Source: Micrococcales bacterium (GTDB lineage Bacteria; Actinomycetota; Actinomycetes; Actinomycetales; Microbacteriaceae). From it: a DNA stretch of 5,624 nt. The notes under the pieces were generated by a model, which saw only the letters and a list, made by a program, of their open reading frames with translations, was not told the origin of the DNA and did not search any database. The translations under genes were made by a program, and so were the position numbers. The DNA lies in the NCBI GenBank assembly GCA_947448975.1, contig CANFPR010000062.1, positions 1 through 5,624 on the forward strand. Direction: 5' to 3'. Positions 4,524 through 5,624 of the stretch are shown piece by piece (position 1 is the first letter of the stretch; each line of letters opens with the position of its first letter).

Positions 4524-5624
4524 GTGATCGAAGAGATTTCAATTCGCGATCTCGGGGTGATTCGTGAAGCACAACTCAAATTTGGGCGAGGCCTAACCGT
4601 AGTTACCGGTGAAACCGGCGCTGGAAAAACCATGGTTTTGACTGCTCTCGGGCTGTTACTGGGTGAGCGTGCCGATTCTTCTTCGGTTCGACAGGGCCAA
4701 GACCAGGCTTTTGTAGAAGGCCGTTGGTTTTTACCCACAAACACTCCGGTTTTAGAACGAGTAGTTGAAGCCGGCGGACTCTGCGACGACGGCGAACTTC
4801 TGCTAAACCGTTCGGTTTCGAGCGAAGGCCGTTCGCGTGCATCTGCGGGTGGCCGTTCTGTGCCAGCTGGGCTACTTGCCGAGATTGGCGAGAGTCTCGT
4901 GATTGTTCACGGGCAAGCCGATCAACTGCGCCTCAAGACCTCCGTCGCTCAGCGCGAAGCGCTAGATCAGTTTGCTGGTCAAGAACTTGCGGGTTTGTTA
5001 GCCCAGTATCAGATCAGTTTCCACGCTTGGCGTGAAACCTCGGCCAAACTTGAAAGCCTGAAAACACAGGGTGAGGCGCGCCTAGCTAAGCTCGCTCAGC
5101 TTCGCGAAGCGGTTGCCGACTTCGAGCAAGTGAACCCGCAGCCGGGGGAGGACATCGAACTCTCTGACCTTGCCCAAAGATTGACCCACGCCGAAGACCT
5201 TCGGCTGGCCGTTACGGCTGCACACGAAGCCATCTCTAGCGAAGATTTCGAGGCCGTGGATGCGCTCTCTCAACTCGGGGTGGCACGCAAGTCGCTCGAG
5301 CAGGTGGCCATGCACGATGAGTTGGTCGCCGAGCAAGCTCAAGTCTTAAAGCAGCTCGGTTATCAGCTCAACGATGCCGCGGCCGCACTCAACGGTTACC
5401 TTGCGTCGCTCGAAGGTGACACCGCCGTGCAGTTGGAGCAGGTTCAATCGCGACGAGCCGAGCTGGCCTCATTGGTTCGCAAGTATGGCTCGTCCTACGA
5501 AGATGCGCTTAACTACCGAGCGAGCGCCCAAGCCGAACTGCTGCTTCTGGACTCTTCAACCGAATCGATTGAGCAACTTGAGGCGCAGGTTGATCAACAA
5601 CACGCAGACACCCTGGCGTTAGCG
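4524..5624 (+). CDS. recN: DNA repair protein RecN, N-terminal part (truncated by window edge)
   Basis: The first 367 codons are open without interruption to the last base; the C-terminus with Walker B and the ABC signature lies outside. RecN is an SMC-like ATPase that acts in the nucleoid in double-strand break repair with RecA. The N-terminus (MIEEISIRDLGVI when GTG is read as Met) is typical. Walker A is GETGAGKT (29-36), and the Q-loop region is LVIVHGQADQ (125-134). The segment from about 150 onward is rich in Leu, Ala, Glu and Gln and should form the first coiled-coil arm. The start GTG at 4524 is 2 nt after the nadK stop, with AAGGG (4513-4517) 6 nt upstream, so it is in the same operon. 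No LexA-box-like sequence is visible just upstream; any SOS control would have to act from elsewhere. Confidence 0.96.
   Translation, partial: MIEEISIRDLGVIREAQLKFGRGLTVVTGETGAGKTMVLTALGLLLGERADSSSVRQGQDQAFVEGRWFLPTNTPVLERVVEAGGLCDDGELLLNRSVSSEGRSRASAGGRSVPAGLLAEIGESLVIVHGQADQLRLKTSVAQREALDQFAGQELAGLLAQYQISFHAWRETSAKLESLKTQGEARLAKLAQLREAVADFEQVNPQPGEDIELSDLAQRLTHAEDLRLAVTAAHEAISSEDFEAVDALSQLGVARKSLEQVAMHDELVAEQAQVLKQLGYQLNDAAAALNGYLASLEGDTAVQLEQVQSRRAELASLVRKYGSSYEDALNYRASAQAELLLLDSSTESIEQLEAQVDQQHADTLALA

Noticed and set aside
5374..5622. 82-codon plus-strand ORF at the right end
   Set aside because: It overlaps recN in another frame, while the recN frame is continuous to the window edge and predicts a proper coiled-coil region.

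Overview
The window reads as the 3' end of a ribosomal RNA operon followed by a tightly packed, all-forward housekeeping operon of an actinobacterium. The 23S tail, the 5S gene and the protein order match the block I know from Mycobacterium tuberculosis as Rv1691-Rv1692-Rv1693-tlyA-ppnK-recN. Base composition is only moderately GC-rich, with frequent CTA, TTG and AAC codons. Together with the strongly R/G-rich first protein, this suggests a smaller-genome, mid-GC Micrococcales/Microbacteriaceae-type organism (for example the freshwater Rhodoluna/Aquiluna group). The phylum is well supported; the family is inference from memory.

Layout: the last ~140 nt of 23S rRNA open the window. A ~100-nt spacer with several small inverted repeats leads to a complete 5S gene (~243-360), and a perfect 14-bp stem terminator (370-401) closes the rrn operon. 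Only 28 bp later the protein operon begins. Its genes are a helical-repeat (Rv1691-type) protein with a long disordered RG/GDRP tail (430-1659), an 11-nt overlap, a HAD-IIA phosphatase of the glycerol-3-phosphate phosphatase type (1649-2632), a 43-residue Rv1693-type small protein (2651-2782), the TlyA rRNA 2'-O-methyltransferase (2783-3583), NAD kinase (3580-4521) and the first 367 codons of recN, which runs off the right edge.

Coupling is strong throughout. Junctions are an 11-nt overlap, an 18-nt gap, a zero-nt gap, a 4-nt ATGA overlap and a 2-nt gap, and most starts have good Shine-Dalgarno sequences. The functions are diverse: phospholipid/glycerol recycling, ribosome 2'-O-methylation, NADP supply and double-strand-break repair. 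The conserved cluster therefore looks like a shared housekeeping transcription unit rather than one pathway.

I see no mobile element, CRISPR array, tRNA gene or foreign-looking segment, and no convincing new multi-gene system. The points most worth a second look are: (i) the small Rv1693-type ORF and tlyA lie in the same frame, separated by one TAG codon, with TTG as the next codon; (ii) the R/G-rich tail of the first protein contains a recent-looking 75-bp tandem duplication, and its glycine codons double as the ribosome binding site of the next gene; (iii) no clear promoter is visible between the rrn terminator and the operon.
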